NCBI GenBank assembly: GCA_021234155.1
Contig: JAJEKV010000018.1
Span: 12,627,654 to 12,691,653, forward strand
Origin: Isoetes taiwanensis
Taxonomy: Eukaryota > Streptophyta > Lycopodiopsida > Isoetales > Isoetaceae
Reading direction: 5' to 3'
Length of the DNA: 64,000 bases
Positions 38,817 through 51,138 of this stretch are shown here, piece by piece. The notes under the pieces were generated by a model. It was not told where the DNA came from, did no database searches, and saw nothing but the letters and a program-made list of their open reading frames with translations. The first letter of the stretch is position 1. Every line of letters starts with the position of its first letter. Both the position numbers and the translations under genes were made by a program.

Positions 38817-40740
38817 TGGCAAACGAAGTTAAGGAGGTAAGCCCCCCGTGAATTAGCTTTGAAGACCTGTTTTTTGCTTTGCTCATTATGAAACCGATTA
38901 TTTTTTTCCTTTTGATTGCGGATGAAAATTGCTCGAACCGAGGTCGAAGTTTGTTTCATTCATGAGATTTATGTGGTCTTGCACAAAGCCGAAAAGAAAT
39001 TAAGTGGAAAGATGTTTCTCCGCCAGATTGGAATGAGATATGGAAAGCCCCTTTGGTTAAAGGGAAGATTCATGTCAAAATGGTTCGAGAACAAGATGCC
39101 ACCAAGCTAAAAGATCCGATTTCCAAGATATATCAAAGGGGCCTCACCAACAATGAGTGTAGGACTCAAATTTCTCGTGCCTTTGTGTGGCAAAACACTG
39201 TTAAAAGCTCGCCTTAATCCGTAGAAATACAAGGTGAATTGGGCACGCGGTTTGCATTTCAAGCTTCTGAGATTCAATGGACAAGAGGTCAAGAAATGAT
39301 GGGTCTTATTTCAATAAAAGCATAGAGGCCATTCTCATGTCATAAACGGCTTGAACGAGCTCAAACAAATTGATGAAATGAACATACCGAAGAAACAAGA
39401 GGATCCGTTGAGGCTCGAAGGTCTTTGTACAAGGTGCTTGACAAAAATTGTTCACGTCTGTCGGAAGCTATTGAGGATAAAAACAATCTTGGACAGCAAT
39501 GGAAGCACATATAGAACCGTGATGATGACATAAAGAAATGCATCGAGACCCTTAAAAGGGACGAGAAGTTGTTAAGGAAATGCCGGAGAGGTCGCTTGCC
39601 AAAGTCGATTTAACCCAAAGATTTTGCACTCCAAAAGGAGATTGAGAAGTCAAGATGGATGTTGCAAGGTATCAAGAGAAAATGGAGTACTGGCACAAGT
39701 GTTGTAAAAATGTGCAGTTCATGCAGCAGCATGTGAAGTCCAAAAGGCATGTCAGAGTAACCATGGGAGAGTACCACATTCCTCTAATGCATGACGAGGT
39801 ATGCAATGTCTGTGGTTTGGTGCTTGCTACTGATTATGAAATGCATGTTAAGCTTTCTTGCCAGCACAAGTATCATGTGTATTGCTTTAGTATAGTCTTT
39901 GGAAACTCCGGCATGCATAGTTCCGCATCGTGGTGCGAATGCCTCAAGCACTTTTAAAAGAACTGGGATACAAAGCTGATGCAAAGAAAGAAGAGAAAGA
40001 AGATGCTGATGCTGAAGAGGAGGATGGTGATGAGGAATTTGAAGAAGATGAGGAAATTGAAGATACAACTCCCAAGAAACAGATAGTGAAAAAAACCAGG
40101 AAATTTGAAGATAGTGCTGGAAGCAGCAGTGAGGTAAAAATTGATGAAGATTTTTTACCTATTAGGAAGGCCAGGAAGAGGACCATTGGTACTCGAAGTG
40201 CTACAAAAAAGATGAGAAGATGTGATACAGGTATAATTAATTTTTAATTGTTACATGTGTTATTTTTCTTTTTTTGATGATGTTTTTTTTTTTTGTTTTC
40301 AAAGAGTTGATCTTATTGATGTGGACAAGCTTAGTCCAAATCAAGATGACTCACTATGCTTCCTCTTCAAAAGCAAAGAAGAATGATGCACCAGATTTGA
40401 ACATGCAGTCGCTAAGGAAGGTAAAGTGTTACTAGGTCTTTGGATAAGTGATGTATTATTTTTAATCTATTCCTTTTATCTTTTATAGTGACAAAGAAAA
40501 AGGTTGAGCGGATTTGGTCCACAAAAACAACAATGAAATGAAGGATGTTAGTCCAAGAAAAGGTTAAAAACCTTTTAACAATATATTTGTTTCCTTTTAT
40601 ACTTCTTTCCCTGAAATTGAGTTTTTTTTTGTTTTTGCAGCTGAGGTTGTTTCCACAGATGATGGAAAAGGTGTTAATAAGGATGAGGAAGTAACTTCAA
40701 GAGGATGTGATTCCAAACACCGACATAACACTTGACCAAG
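38817..40740 (+). pseudogene. Broken coiled-coil plus zinc-finger gene
   Basis: A possible first exon begins ATGGCAAACGAAGTTAAGGA and meets a GTAAGC donor near 38,840. Downstream are pieces that read well only if the frame is changed: RKEIKWKDVSPPDWNEIWKAPL and KMVREQDATKLKDPISKIYQ (about 38,990-39,140), a heptad-like LYKVLDKNCSRLSEAIEDKNN (about 39,425-39,490), then CNVCGLVLATDYEMHV and KLSCQHKYHVYC (39,800-39,890), a RING-like Cys/His pattern. After a shift come RMPQALLKELGYKADAKKEE, a long Glu/Asp run and basic KARKRTIGTRSATKKMRR (to 40,247). It shares the finger and following region with the minus-strand fragment at 31 kb. Function unknown. Confidence 0.5.
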
Positions 40741-41589
40741 TAGGTTGGCTTGTCAATTGAAGAAGTATCGCTCCCCGCTACCAAGCCGGATGAATGAGTT
40801 TGCTCTTGATCTGCCGAAAAGATGGCCATTGTTATACCAAAGATTAATATTTATGATCCGCTAATGTTATACCCGCATAATGCATTTTGTAATGTACTCC
40901 ACACCCTGGACGTTTTGTAATACAAAGAAAGTTTACGCTTTATTCCTAATGTGAATTGTTTATTCTGCATTCCTTTTTTCTTGTTGCAAGTTTAACACAA
41001 ATCCAAATGGTTTGATGGATTTTAAATAATGTATAATTAGATTTGTGTTGAATGGAGTAATTTTTTGCCAAAATAAACACAACTCTAAAAGTCGGGGTTT
41101 TAAAGAACGTGTATATTGATTGAATTGATTTGTATACATCATCGCTTGCATTGTCTTTGAATGTTAATTCATCAACTTTTTCCTTTTAGAATGTTCTTGC
41201 CATTCTTAGTAGTTGTTTTGTTTGCAACAACTTTTACTCGACTTTGCAACATCTTTTTCTTGGTTTGTTCTGCCGTCCGCTTTCTTTGCTATTTTTTTTT
41301 TTTAATTCTTGTTTCACTATTTTTCTTGCTTGCCTTGCACCGGACCTTGCTTGCAACCCTGCTTTGTTGAATTTCCTACAACATATTTCTTGTCCGCTGT
41401 TTTGTCTTCGCATTCTTGGTTTTTCCTTTTTCCACTTTCTTTGCTTTTCTTGAATTGGCCTTTGGTTGTTGCTCCCGCTAGCTTATCGTTATTTGTTTGC
41501 ATCACACCGGGCTAGAATTGAAGATTGAGCTTGCAAACTTTCTAGAATGTGCTCATGGACCTCCTCTTGTAACTCATACATGTTACCTC
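40741..41589. other. Non-genic, T-rich on the plus strand
   Basis: Pyrimidine-rich sequence (41,190-41,460) giving Phe/Leu/Cys-rich artefactual frames. No supported gene. Confidence 0.4.
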
Positions 41590-44500
41590 CCATATCTTCC
41601 ATCAAGAAGTTGCATGATACAACCAAATGATCATACACATTGCGCCCTGTTCATGTCTTAGAAGTTCATACTTATTATCACCTACAAACTTATAAAACTT
41701 ACCAGTTACTACAACTTCTCTCCTACCAAACTTCGTCCCCTGGGGATCCTTGAAAGCTTTTTCAACAACATGCTTTGTCCGAAAGTACATTTGAGAATGT
41801 AAAAATCAACTTTCTCCTTATTGTTCACTGGAGCCAACAACAAAGAAAATTCTCTCCAATGTCTATGATATCGGACTTCCACTCAAAGATCACCTTCATA
41901 CACCGGCCCATCACAAGCTTCTATTTCCTCCTCTATTCCTGGCCTTAATTCTGAAAAAACCCATGATCCTATTCTTTCTTTATTAATACACTTGTCGTGT
42001 TCTTAGCGCACCAACAAAGGTGGTGGCGTATGGAATAATTCATGTGTGCAACCATAGTAGGGTCCTTGTTGTTGACTGGTCTAATGCTATGGAATTTGCT
42101 AGATCCTACCAAAGTAGCACACTCAAACAATTCATCCCCGCACACATCTTCTTTGCCTATTTCCCAAAAGAATCAAGCAGACCAAATAAATGAGTTCATA
42201 AATGGTGCTTACAAATATAACTATGAACACAATATTTACCTGCGCTTGTCGAATTTCTTCAAGTGTTCCCCGCAAAATATGACAACATCATGAGCATCTC
42301 TTAAGGGTCTAGAATTCCTCTTTAACATTTCATGTGTGAGTGCTCTTTTAATCACCCCCTTGCCCCATCATGTTCACCTACAAACAAAAAGAGAAGCTTA
42401 CTTTGGAGACATACAATTGAAGTAAATCAAGCGGTCTTTGGCATACCTTTCCATGGTAAGAGGCAAAGTAATTCCAGTTAATTGGAATACCGTAGGGTCT
42501 TAAAAATCTACCAATGAAGAAAAATGTTCTTGCACCCTTGAATTGATGTGAGCAACCATCGGACCACATCACATGGTTGGTGTAATCCACACTTTTCTCG
42601 CCTAGAAACTTAGCATGCTTATTAAGACAATGTTGAACAAAGAGAGTATCATGTTCTCTGTCATCCGAGACATAAAAGTGTGTCTCTTTGATGATGTTCC
42701 TCTCACACTTACTTAGACAATTTTCTTGAACCTCTGCGGCAGCTTGCATGCCCTGTATGTGATGTGCACCAAGTTTGTGCATTGATCATTCCTCCAATGC
42801 AAACTTTGGATCTCTTTGTTGTATTTTGAATGTGTAATTCTCAGCAAAGTCTATTACTGATACAACCGTGTCTTTTGGAAAAGTGGCTAAGCAATCCCTA
42901 AACTGTTTAGCCTGCCATCTGGCTTCATAATTGTGAGGAATAAAATCTGTCAATACATTCTTAGCATACTCCAAAATATCAGCAGTACTACTTGTCTTGT
43001 AAACGAGCTTAACTATTGGTTTTGGTACTACTTTCAAAGCTCCAGTTCCATCAGGTTCAGTAGATGCTTCAAAAACCTGTAATTTTACATAAAACTCTTT
43101 TAGTAATGAGTATGAAAGATTCTCCAATACAACAGCAGATTAAAGTAGATAATGCAGCCAGTGTTGTCACGTACGTCCTGTACAAGTACGGTACTAGACG
43201 TACACAAGCGTACAGGACGGTTACAAGACGTTGGGAGCTCAAAGTACGTTAAGTACGTTTTTTCAATTTTGTTTAGTACGTGTATAGTACGTTAAGTACG
43301 TACAATACGTCTAGTACGTTTAGTACTCCTGCCAAATGTTAAATTTTCATAGTTATGCTACATGACCTTGGACTTTGCTACCAATGACAGATTTGTAGAT
43401 CTCTTTGCATTCCTATTAAGTATATATGAAATTGCACTTATTCATACTAAACGGAAACTATATTCATAGAAACCTGTATTGCACACAGCACTTTTCCCAC
43501 AATAGAGTTTCGTCCGGAGGCATTTTTGTCAATCAAAGTCACTGCAAAATGTGCATATCAGTTTAGAAAGAAGCTACTATTAAAAATCGATCTATTTTTT
43601 TGTACTTACCCAACACCGGCTTTCAAATAAATGCCGATGGCTTTCAAGTAGACACCGGGTAGTGGAAGTTCAAGTTTATGACAAGCTGCGGAAAAAGGCG
43701 TAAAGTCGATAGAGCTCAAGAACTTGGAGATTTCTCTCATGGGACCGTTGCTAAATTGTGGTCGTGGACCTAGAATGCTAGGTTTGGTTACTTTTCCCTC
43801 TCTTTTAATTTTTTATCTTTTTTAACAATTTGGAAGGGCAAAGCCATTTGAATTGTTGTTTGACTCTTGTTGAATCATGAATCATGAAAAACTCTCTATT
43901 GGATCTAAAACCATATGATTTTCTACATTAACATCATTCGAATGTTAAACTATCACAAAAATACATGAAAGCAACATCATCACGACTTGTGAGCTTGATA
44001 TTTGAAAGAAATTAAATGAATTATTTCTTATAACTTGGTATTAACTTGGCAAATAGTATATTAACTTGGTAAAAATGATGTATTTCTCCCTAGCAATTGG
44101 CCTAAAGGGGTGCAAGGAGAAGTAAGGGGCATTTTGTACTAGTTGCTAAGTACCTTATTAGGACGTTAAGTACGTCCTGTACAAGTACTTGTGATAAGTA
44201 CGGTACTTAAAAATTTTCATCGAACTTTTGCAGTTTTTTTTCATGTACAGTACGTCTGGTACGTTTCATGAGGTACTAGACGTCCATAAAGGATACGTAC
44301 GCGTACGTAAACAACACTGAATGCAGCAAGGGTTTACTCTATCAAATGTCTTCCAATCAACTGTGTGACCAGCACCTCTATTCAACTCCTTTGGACACAT
44401 AGGCAATTTGGAAGGACCACAAGAATTGCATTTCAATAGCATGCAATTATGTTGATACCACTCATCTGCTATATCTTTGACACAAACCAATGACCTCCAC

Positions 44501-45266
44501 ATGTCACTTGATGACTTGTATGTCTTCAAGTTGGCTTCACATTTAAGGCCAGGACCACAAACAACACATGTACAATTACATTCACTTCCATGAATCTTTG
44601 TGTCCAACCTCATTTTGTTAATTGCTTGTCTAACATAATCCAACCTCATGTGATATACACAGCAGCATGTCTCCCTGTCCTTTACTTTCCTTACAAAGCT
44701 AGGTTTCAGTGCATGAAAAGTCGAAAGACACCTCAATTTTGGAAACTCTCTTCGAAATCTTTCATAAAATGAAACCTGCATTAAAACCATAAGCATTGTA
44801 GGCATGGTAAATTTAAAAAAAAAAAAGAAAAGAAAGGGAAATTAGATAAACCAACCTCAGTCTCTTCCAAAAAATGTAGAGGATGCAATATTTTATTGCC
44901 TTTGGCAATCCTAATTTTAATCACATGCTTCTTGCATGGAGACACTCTTGAATTATTGGTCCAGAACTCAACCACAAGCTTTTGCTGTTGATTAGTGAGT
45001 TTGTCACATCTGGTTTGTCTCTTAAACATTGACCAGGGACCTTCACCAATTTCTGCTGCTGCTCTTCTATGTACTGCTGTTATAACATATTTTCTGTTCA
45101 AATTCAAACATTCAGATAGCCTTCTACAGTTGGTTTTCTCTGAGGCAACAGCATAAACCATTGCTGAGGTTCGAGCTCTGACCACATCAGTTTTCCTATC
45201 ATACTTATGTTGAGCCAAAGATTTTCTCAAATTTTCCACTATTGTTGACATTGTTTTCACTTCTTT
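41590..45266 (-). pseudogene. DDE-type DNA transposase gene, spliced and decayed
   Basis: Exons on the minus strand: about 45,266-44,848, ending HPLHFLEETE before GT; about 44,784-44,338 with a Cys-rich block (CCCVYHM, CNCTCVVCG, CNSCG); and 43,076 onward. Joining across the intron gives TVDWKTFDR then VFEASTEPDG. Acidic landmarks compatible with an RNase H-fold transposase are VVSVIDFAENYTF (42,860-42,820), HVMWSDGCSHQFKGARTFFF (42,580-42,515) and, after another short intron, HGK-GEHDGARG (42,440-42,330). A TGA at 42,786 interrupts FALEE-SMHKLG, and one missing base near 42,355 shifts the frame. The C-terminal part extends to about 41,600. The superfamily is uncertain. A hAT-type element occupies its intron. 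Confidence 0.7.
43159..44319. mobile_element. Non-autonomous hAT-type element, 1161 bp, with 8-bp target duplication
   Basis: Ends are CAGTGTTGTCACGTACG on the left and the inverted CAGTGTTGTTTACGTACG on the right. The 8-bp sequence AATGCAGC flanks it at 43151-43158 and 44320-44327, the target duplication size of hAT elements. Both subterminal regions (about 200 bp each) are packed with GTACG/ACGTAC words, which may be transposase-binding sites. No transposase is encoded. It lies within the intron (44337-43077) of the decayed DDE transposase gene, on neither splice site. Confidence 0.93.
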
Positions 45267-45275
45267 CAATTTCAA

Positions 45276-46719
45276 TACACGGTATTCTCGCGTCTTTTAG
45301 CAAAGACCTTCAAGAATGTCTTCCTGTCTTGTTGTGAAGCATTTGCACATACCTTATTATTATACAATGCTATTTTTTTTGAAATTTGTTGTTTTCTTCT
45401 CTTGCTTAGTCCACTGCTGGAGACATCTTTCTGTAAGTCTGCTTCTCTTGCTCTTTTCTTTTGCTCTTTGTTCTCTCCTTTTTCATTGCATGCAATTTTC
45501 TATAGAGTGATTCCTCGATCTTCAAACCCATGTTCATCTTGGACCTCAACACCACCTTTAAAAACAATTAGCAAACTAGTATTTCAAGACTGTTTAGCAT
45601 TTAAAAGCGGTTTTCAAGCACTTACCGTAATTTGTAGGTAGATCACAAAATGCTTCAAAACCATCACCGGTTTGTTTCAAAATTGGATGTCTTTGGTGGC
45701 TCTGCATCGATGGTAGCATCACAAACATGAGACCGGAGTGTTCAATCGAAAATCCTCTTCACAATTTCCAATACTTTCACCAAAAACAAGATTCCAATTG
45801 TCGTTGGTCCTAATTGACTATTGGCCTCACCTTCATCCGAAAAATGAGGTTAACTTGTTAGCTATCATAATTTGCAAACAATTGATCGGTAATTCAAGAT
45901 ATTACCATTATAAGAACTGAAAATAAATTCCCCTCACTATTTGCGGTTCTTTTCGCCAAATAGAAAGAAAAGAATTATCCGCATTCTCCACAAATGGGGC
46001 AATTTTGAACCGACCGGAGAAAATTATCCGCCAAAGGAGTATAAGCATAAAATTTCCTCCGATTGTTTGTTCCAAATTCGGATCTTCGCTTATGAAATCT
46101 TTAGCATCAAAAGTGACACTATGCTTCGGCGGTTGAGAAATCTTTCCTCCCAATTCATGGTAAATTCAAGTAAAAGAAAGCACATCAATTCAAACAAGAT
46201 AAACCGCGGAAGCCCGCCATTCTATCTCAATTGCCCGCCAATCTTTCAAACCGACTCAAAATTGAAGCCATGATTCTCCAAAGATCAAATTCGGGATCGA
46301 TGAGATGGATTGATGAGATGGCTTGAGGATTCCGGATTGCTGAGATGGCCTGCTGATCAACCGTTCCGGATGATGGGAAGGAAATTGGCGGGTGATCAGC
46401 AACCGTGAGGGGCCTTGAAAAATAGGTGACGGGCATGAAGAAATTCGATGAAGGGCAAAAAGCACCACGCCAGCACCAATGTCGCGACATGCTTTTTTGT
46501 GTACCACTAACAAAAAATTACCCCTACCTTATGTGTCTTCAATACCTGTATTTACCTGTCTTGAAATGCTATACCAGTTTTGCAAAAAAAACCTATGATT
46601 CGAAAGCCTTCTGTCTTCTGAAGTCGTAACCTGTTCTCCAGCTTCATCCACTGCATTTCAATTTTTATATGCTAGAGATAATCGCATGTTTACCTCTGTG
46701 CTCAAGGTTGCCATAGACG
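45276..46719. other. No gene recognised
   Basis: Upstream of the decayed transposase gene. Missing N-terminal exons may lie here, but none could be identified. Short frames at 46,226-46,630 on both strands look spurious. Confidence 0.35.
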
Positions 46720-46940
46720 TCATTGGTCGAAAGGAATCCCAAAGGAATAGACGTCTGTTTTGTCACTGACCTCATTTGAGAAGAAATATGTTGGATCAAT
46801 ATAGGCAGGCGTGCTTACAATGTTCATATTCAATGTTGTTTTGTCCATAAACACAACTAGCCCAAAGCCTCCCAAATGGGGTACCATACGTGCATCTAAC
46901 AGAACATTGGGGAAGAGAAGACGGGTGCTGGTCTTCATAG
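46720..46940 (-). pseudogene. Receptor-like protein kinase fragment
   Basis: About 70 codons match the middle of a plant receptor-like kinase catalytic domain: NVLLDARMVPHLGGFGLVVF (the N-V-L-L-D and DFGLA region, with the DFG Asp replaced by Gly), then STPAYIDPTYFFSNEVSDK, corresponding to the GT.GYIDPEY activation-segment end, and TDVYSFGI. No catalytic HRD loop, N-lobe or C-terminus is present, so it is a dead fragment. Confidence 0.75.
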
Positions 46941-48599
46941 CTAGAAATGTAAAGCGTATGATAAGCCGAAGGATACGATTTGGGCCATAGCCATAGCCAC
47001 GCCTTGGCCTTTTGAAAATGAATTGAAAAAAAAAAAACAGATATAATGAATTGAAAAAAAAATAGATGTTTTAGTCTATGTTTTTGTTTTTATGTTTCCT
47101 CTTTCTTTTGTCATTTTCTATTTATATTTACATTTTTCTATTTTCTTATTTTCTTTTAGGTGTTACATTGTTATCTTTGTTTGACAAGCACCATTACATT
47201 TCTTGAAATGAAAGCGGTGGACACGCTTAGCTAACATAAAGGTAATGTTGATGGTTTTTTTTTAATTATTGTGGCACATACCTTGCTCATTGGCCAGAGC
47301 TAAAACATCTTGATATATATAGGTTTAAACATATGATTCAATTTAAAACATTGATTTATTATTGTATGCAAAGTTTACTATAGAAACTTATGCGCAAAAG
47401 CTCAAATGCATTATTTGTGCAAGAGCATTTTTACAAAAGATATCATTTCCGATGGGTTTGATCATGACATTAAGGTATGTAACTTATCTATTTCTTGTGA
47501 ATTAAGCTTTTTGCAAGGCACAAGATGGAATTTTGCATGATACGTTTTCCACACAACTCTTGCCGTAACTTTTCACACCACAAAATAGCATGGCCTCTTA
47601 TAATATGGATACGACATTTTTTAAGCACATGCAACATGGAAACGTTTTTTTAAGGTATGGTTTCATTTTACTTACTCTTACTCTTGTATTTTTCTTACAT
47701 TTACGTTGCATCATTGGATGCACATGCAAACATCACGTTAGTTGCACCTCTTGCGTATGCAATTTATTCATGCTTTGATATATCAAAAAGAAATGAATGG
47801 CCGTGATCAAAGGGCTTCTCTGAACCCTAATACATATAGTTCGTGCATTCTCGGAAATGTATTTTCACCTATTATGTCTTGTTTTTAATGCCATTCTAAG
47901 GCATGATTCATATGGAAGCAGGGCGATCTGGCATAGAACACGGTTATGCAAATCGGTTTTGCTTGGAGCTAGATGCTTGCAAGATTTTTTTGATGTACAT
48001 GTTTTGACATTAAATCAGTTTGCAACAATTCATAAATCCACCATGGAAGTTGCAAAATGCTCGTGGGCGATATATATTTGCATTTTTCACAACCATGACA
48101 TTCTTTGACCAAAGATGTTGGAGTTTGTCTCGATGCAACACCTCAAGCTTTTCTTCCTTATGTGGAACACCAATATCTTTGTTTAGAAATCCATTCTCCA
48201 AGCTAACTGCGGATCCATTCTCATCCAATTCGGCTTATGCCGGGCTTTTGATAGGGATTGGAAACATGCCTCTCCTGTGTAATAACTTCATGGTGCCAAC
48301 CAGTTTCAAGCATGCCGACAAATATTGCAAATCAAAAGCTTCAATCCGTGTCCGTTCTTGTGATTTATAGATAGCATACAATATGTCTTGAGCATTTGAA
48401 AAATGATAGAAGATGCATGATATTGATGAAGTTATGAGCTCTAGCTTCTAAAAAGCAACATCATAGATATATATTAATATTTTCCATCCATATTAGCTTG
48501 ATTTGTGGCCAATGTCAAGTAGCACATGTATACATCTTAGTTCTTCTATTTGGTTGATTGGGATTCAACCGGTGCCCTTTATCTTAAATCTCATCATTA
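46941..48599. other. No gene recognised
   Basis: AT-rich sequence with poly-A runs near 47,020-47,060. Short frames at 48,010-48,370 on both strands have no family features. Confidence 0.35.
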
Positions 48600-49193
48600 T
48601 TATTATATCGCACCCGAGCTTGAGTAACATGCATGCATTTGAATATTGTGGAATATAGCGGTGAGGTTTTGTTGCTCGATCTATTGTTGCAGTTCGTTGT
48701 TGCGATTCCAACATTGAAATCAAGGATAATATTTAACACTTGTGGTAGTAATGGCACATGCAATGCTTTTGTTCATATTCTACTACCGTACATTCATAGT
48801 TGATGGACTTTATGATAGTTAATCGTTCAAATTGAATTGTTTTGAGCATTGTCTTGAAACATATATTTCTGAATAGAACACGGTGAAGGGTTATAAACCG
48901 TGGTGTTCCATAGCTTACCTGTTAGTCCTTTCATTGTTACCCTTTTCAGGCTAATATTTGTCTGGTTGACTGCAGGTAACCGGGACTCCACCTCCTTGTT
49001 TTGTTGGTTTAGGATGGTGCTACAATTATTAGTTGTTATCATATTTTGCAAAATCCAGATAAGCTATTTGAACTCTATAAGCTTATGTGTCTTGCTAGTA
49101 GAGCAAGAATGTATCTTATTTTAGGATATTCTTATTCTAGAATATTCTGTCTTATTGCTTGTTCTGTCTTAATGCAGAACATCATTTGCTCAA
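48600..49193. repeat. Tandem duplication, copy A (proximal part)
   Basis: This block is repeated at about 52,660-53,240. The most conserved stretch (48,876-49,010) runs from GAACACGGTGAAGGGTTATA to GTTGACTGCAGGTAACCGGG. Copy A is cut at 49,193 by the LTR element and resumes at 51,977-52,015. The conserved core contains AG/GT pairs that could be splice sites, but I cannot identify a protein. Confidence 0.8.
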
Positions 49194-50034
49194 TGATATG
49201 GATCACACCAATGAACCATACCTTTTATATCCCTGAAACCTTATTTAAGGCTTCTCAATCAATTCATGGTCTCCCAATCTGTAATCCATCCAGAATTGCT
49301 ACATAATCCACAATCAAACTGTTAGCAATGATAAAAGATATCTATTTGAAACAAACATACAATATGAGTTACATTGATAACTCCGATTGGCCAAGCTCTA
49401 GTTCACCAAAACCAGAGTTAGGTCAAGATGCAATAACCAATGTATGATAGTTCACCACCCAACCGGGTCATTCGGTGCTAAGAATTGGCAGAATTATGGC
49501 AAGGTCTGACAATCAGTTTCCACTGGTAGCTCCTCCCTCGAGCTAGGAGTCCTCAATATAAGACACCAAGAGTTAGGATCTAGGATAGTGACAGGCTATT
49601 GAATACGAATAGCAGAAACTCTAGGAAAAAGTAATGGCTTTCTTAGAATCAGATTCAAGAGCGAATGAGTAGAGCAGTCTTATTTGACCCCCTATCACTC
49701 TTTTGGCTATATCTCTCTTATTCGGATGACTGACAGAATGTGCCACCCCAATTCGGAAACTAGACTCCGAGCCGGTTCTAATGAAGTAAGAATCGCCTCA
49801 ATCGGAGCTCTGGTTGCCGAGATATGTGTAACTGAAGTTCGGGCTCTATTTATAGGTCTCTGCTACGACTTTAGCCCTTTTTTATTTAGCTATGCCTTTT
49901 TAGCTTCATAAATATAGACCATAGGTTGCCTTCATTGCCTTTCCTTGCCAATAATTTGCCAAACTTAGACACCCACGCTAGTCCACCAAGACTAACTTCC
50001 AAGACCACTCCCCCGAGCTACCATATCCATATCA
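49194..50034 (-). repeat. 3' LTR
   Basis: 841 bp, TG...CA ends, near identical to 51139-51976. It is the downstream LTR in the element's minus-strand orientation. Confidence 0.95.
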
Positions 50035-51138
50035 ATTCTTCCCTTTTTGGAAGCAACTGACCTCAGTTGTAAACCACAAATTAAGCACCAATTCAATTTG
50101 TACATGAGCACCAACTCAATTTGTACATGAGCACCAACTCAATTAATTTTAAGGACCAAAAGCTAGGATTATGATCTCATAAATAGCACCAACTATTTAT
50201 GACAATCACAACTGTTGTGGCTAAAGATTAAGATAAAGATTCAGGGGAAGATTTGATTATTCTTTTAAGATATATGAGCAAAGCTTAAGATCTACTAGAT
50301 AAAATTTAAGTTTTAAGATAAAGACGTAATTAAGAAAAGATCAAGGGTTCCGTTGAAGCAGACTCAACCAAGTAGCACCAACTTTCTTGCTCAAAACTCT
50401 AGACATCAATCTAGAATTTCAATGTCATCCATTAACATCAACACTTATGGCACCAACCATTGTGCAACTATTAATGGCATGATCATCCATTAGAAGGAAG
50501 CAACACAAAAATAGATTTACAATTTCTTACAGACAAATATTCATTATCAAGACATCTTACTAAAACAATGGACCGCACTAAACTCGTTTAGTTTGGAATA
50601 GTTCAGGATTTATCAAGGATAAAGAATTCAGATAAAGATTGATCGGTCCACCATAGATACGCCCTCCGTAGATGCAGGAAAAGTTTCAACGGAGATCCAT
50701 CCCATCAAAGCCAAGGAGATGGATTGTCGGATTAGTTGGGCTTGATTGGAAGGAGATCCATTTTGGCAAATGAAATGGATTGATAAGGAGGACTAGGCTC
50801 GGGTTCCTCTACCTTATTTCACGTCACCAATCACCGGCACCTATATGTTTCCTGCAACAAACAATTTTTTTTTCGTACCAATATATCCAAAGATTGAGTG
50901 ATCTGGGTAGAATCAAATTGTGAAAGAATAATTCAAGGAAAGATTTTAAATTCATTGAAAGAAGATCATTCAGATTCTCAAAGGAGAAGGAATTCTATTC
51001 CAGTTTGCAATCACTAGCACCAACTAGATGACTTACAAACATCAAGAATAGCCAGAATAAGGTTCTCTATTCCTGTTTGCAATCTCCGGCTGTAGTAAGT
51101 CTTTGCAAACCCAGGAATAGCTTGGCTCTGATACCAAT

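Noticed and set aside
39930-40247. Glu/Asp-rich frame considered as an independent acidic protein
   Set aside because: Its start continues the zinc-finger frame just upstream after a small shift, so it is the tail of that broken gene.
41161-41515. Hydrophobic plus-strand frames resembling membrane proteins
   Set aside because: They arise from pyrimidine-rich DNA; three overlapping frames show the same artefact.
43159-43340. TACGT-rich stretch considered as a satellite or telomere-like repeat
   Set aside because: The motif spacing is irregular and it is confined to the two ends of a unit with an 8-bp target duplication.
49684-49911. A 75-codon frame conserved in both LTRs (also 51,626-51,853)
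   Set aside because: The two copies are identical by LTR descent, not selection; differences include amino-acid changes and no family is recognised.
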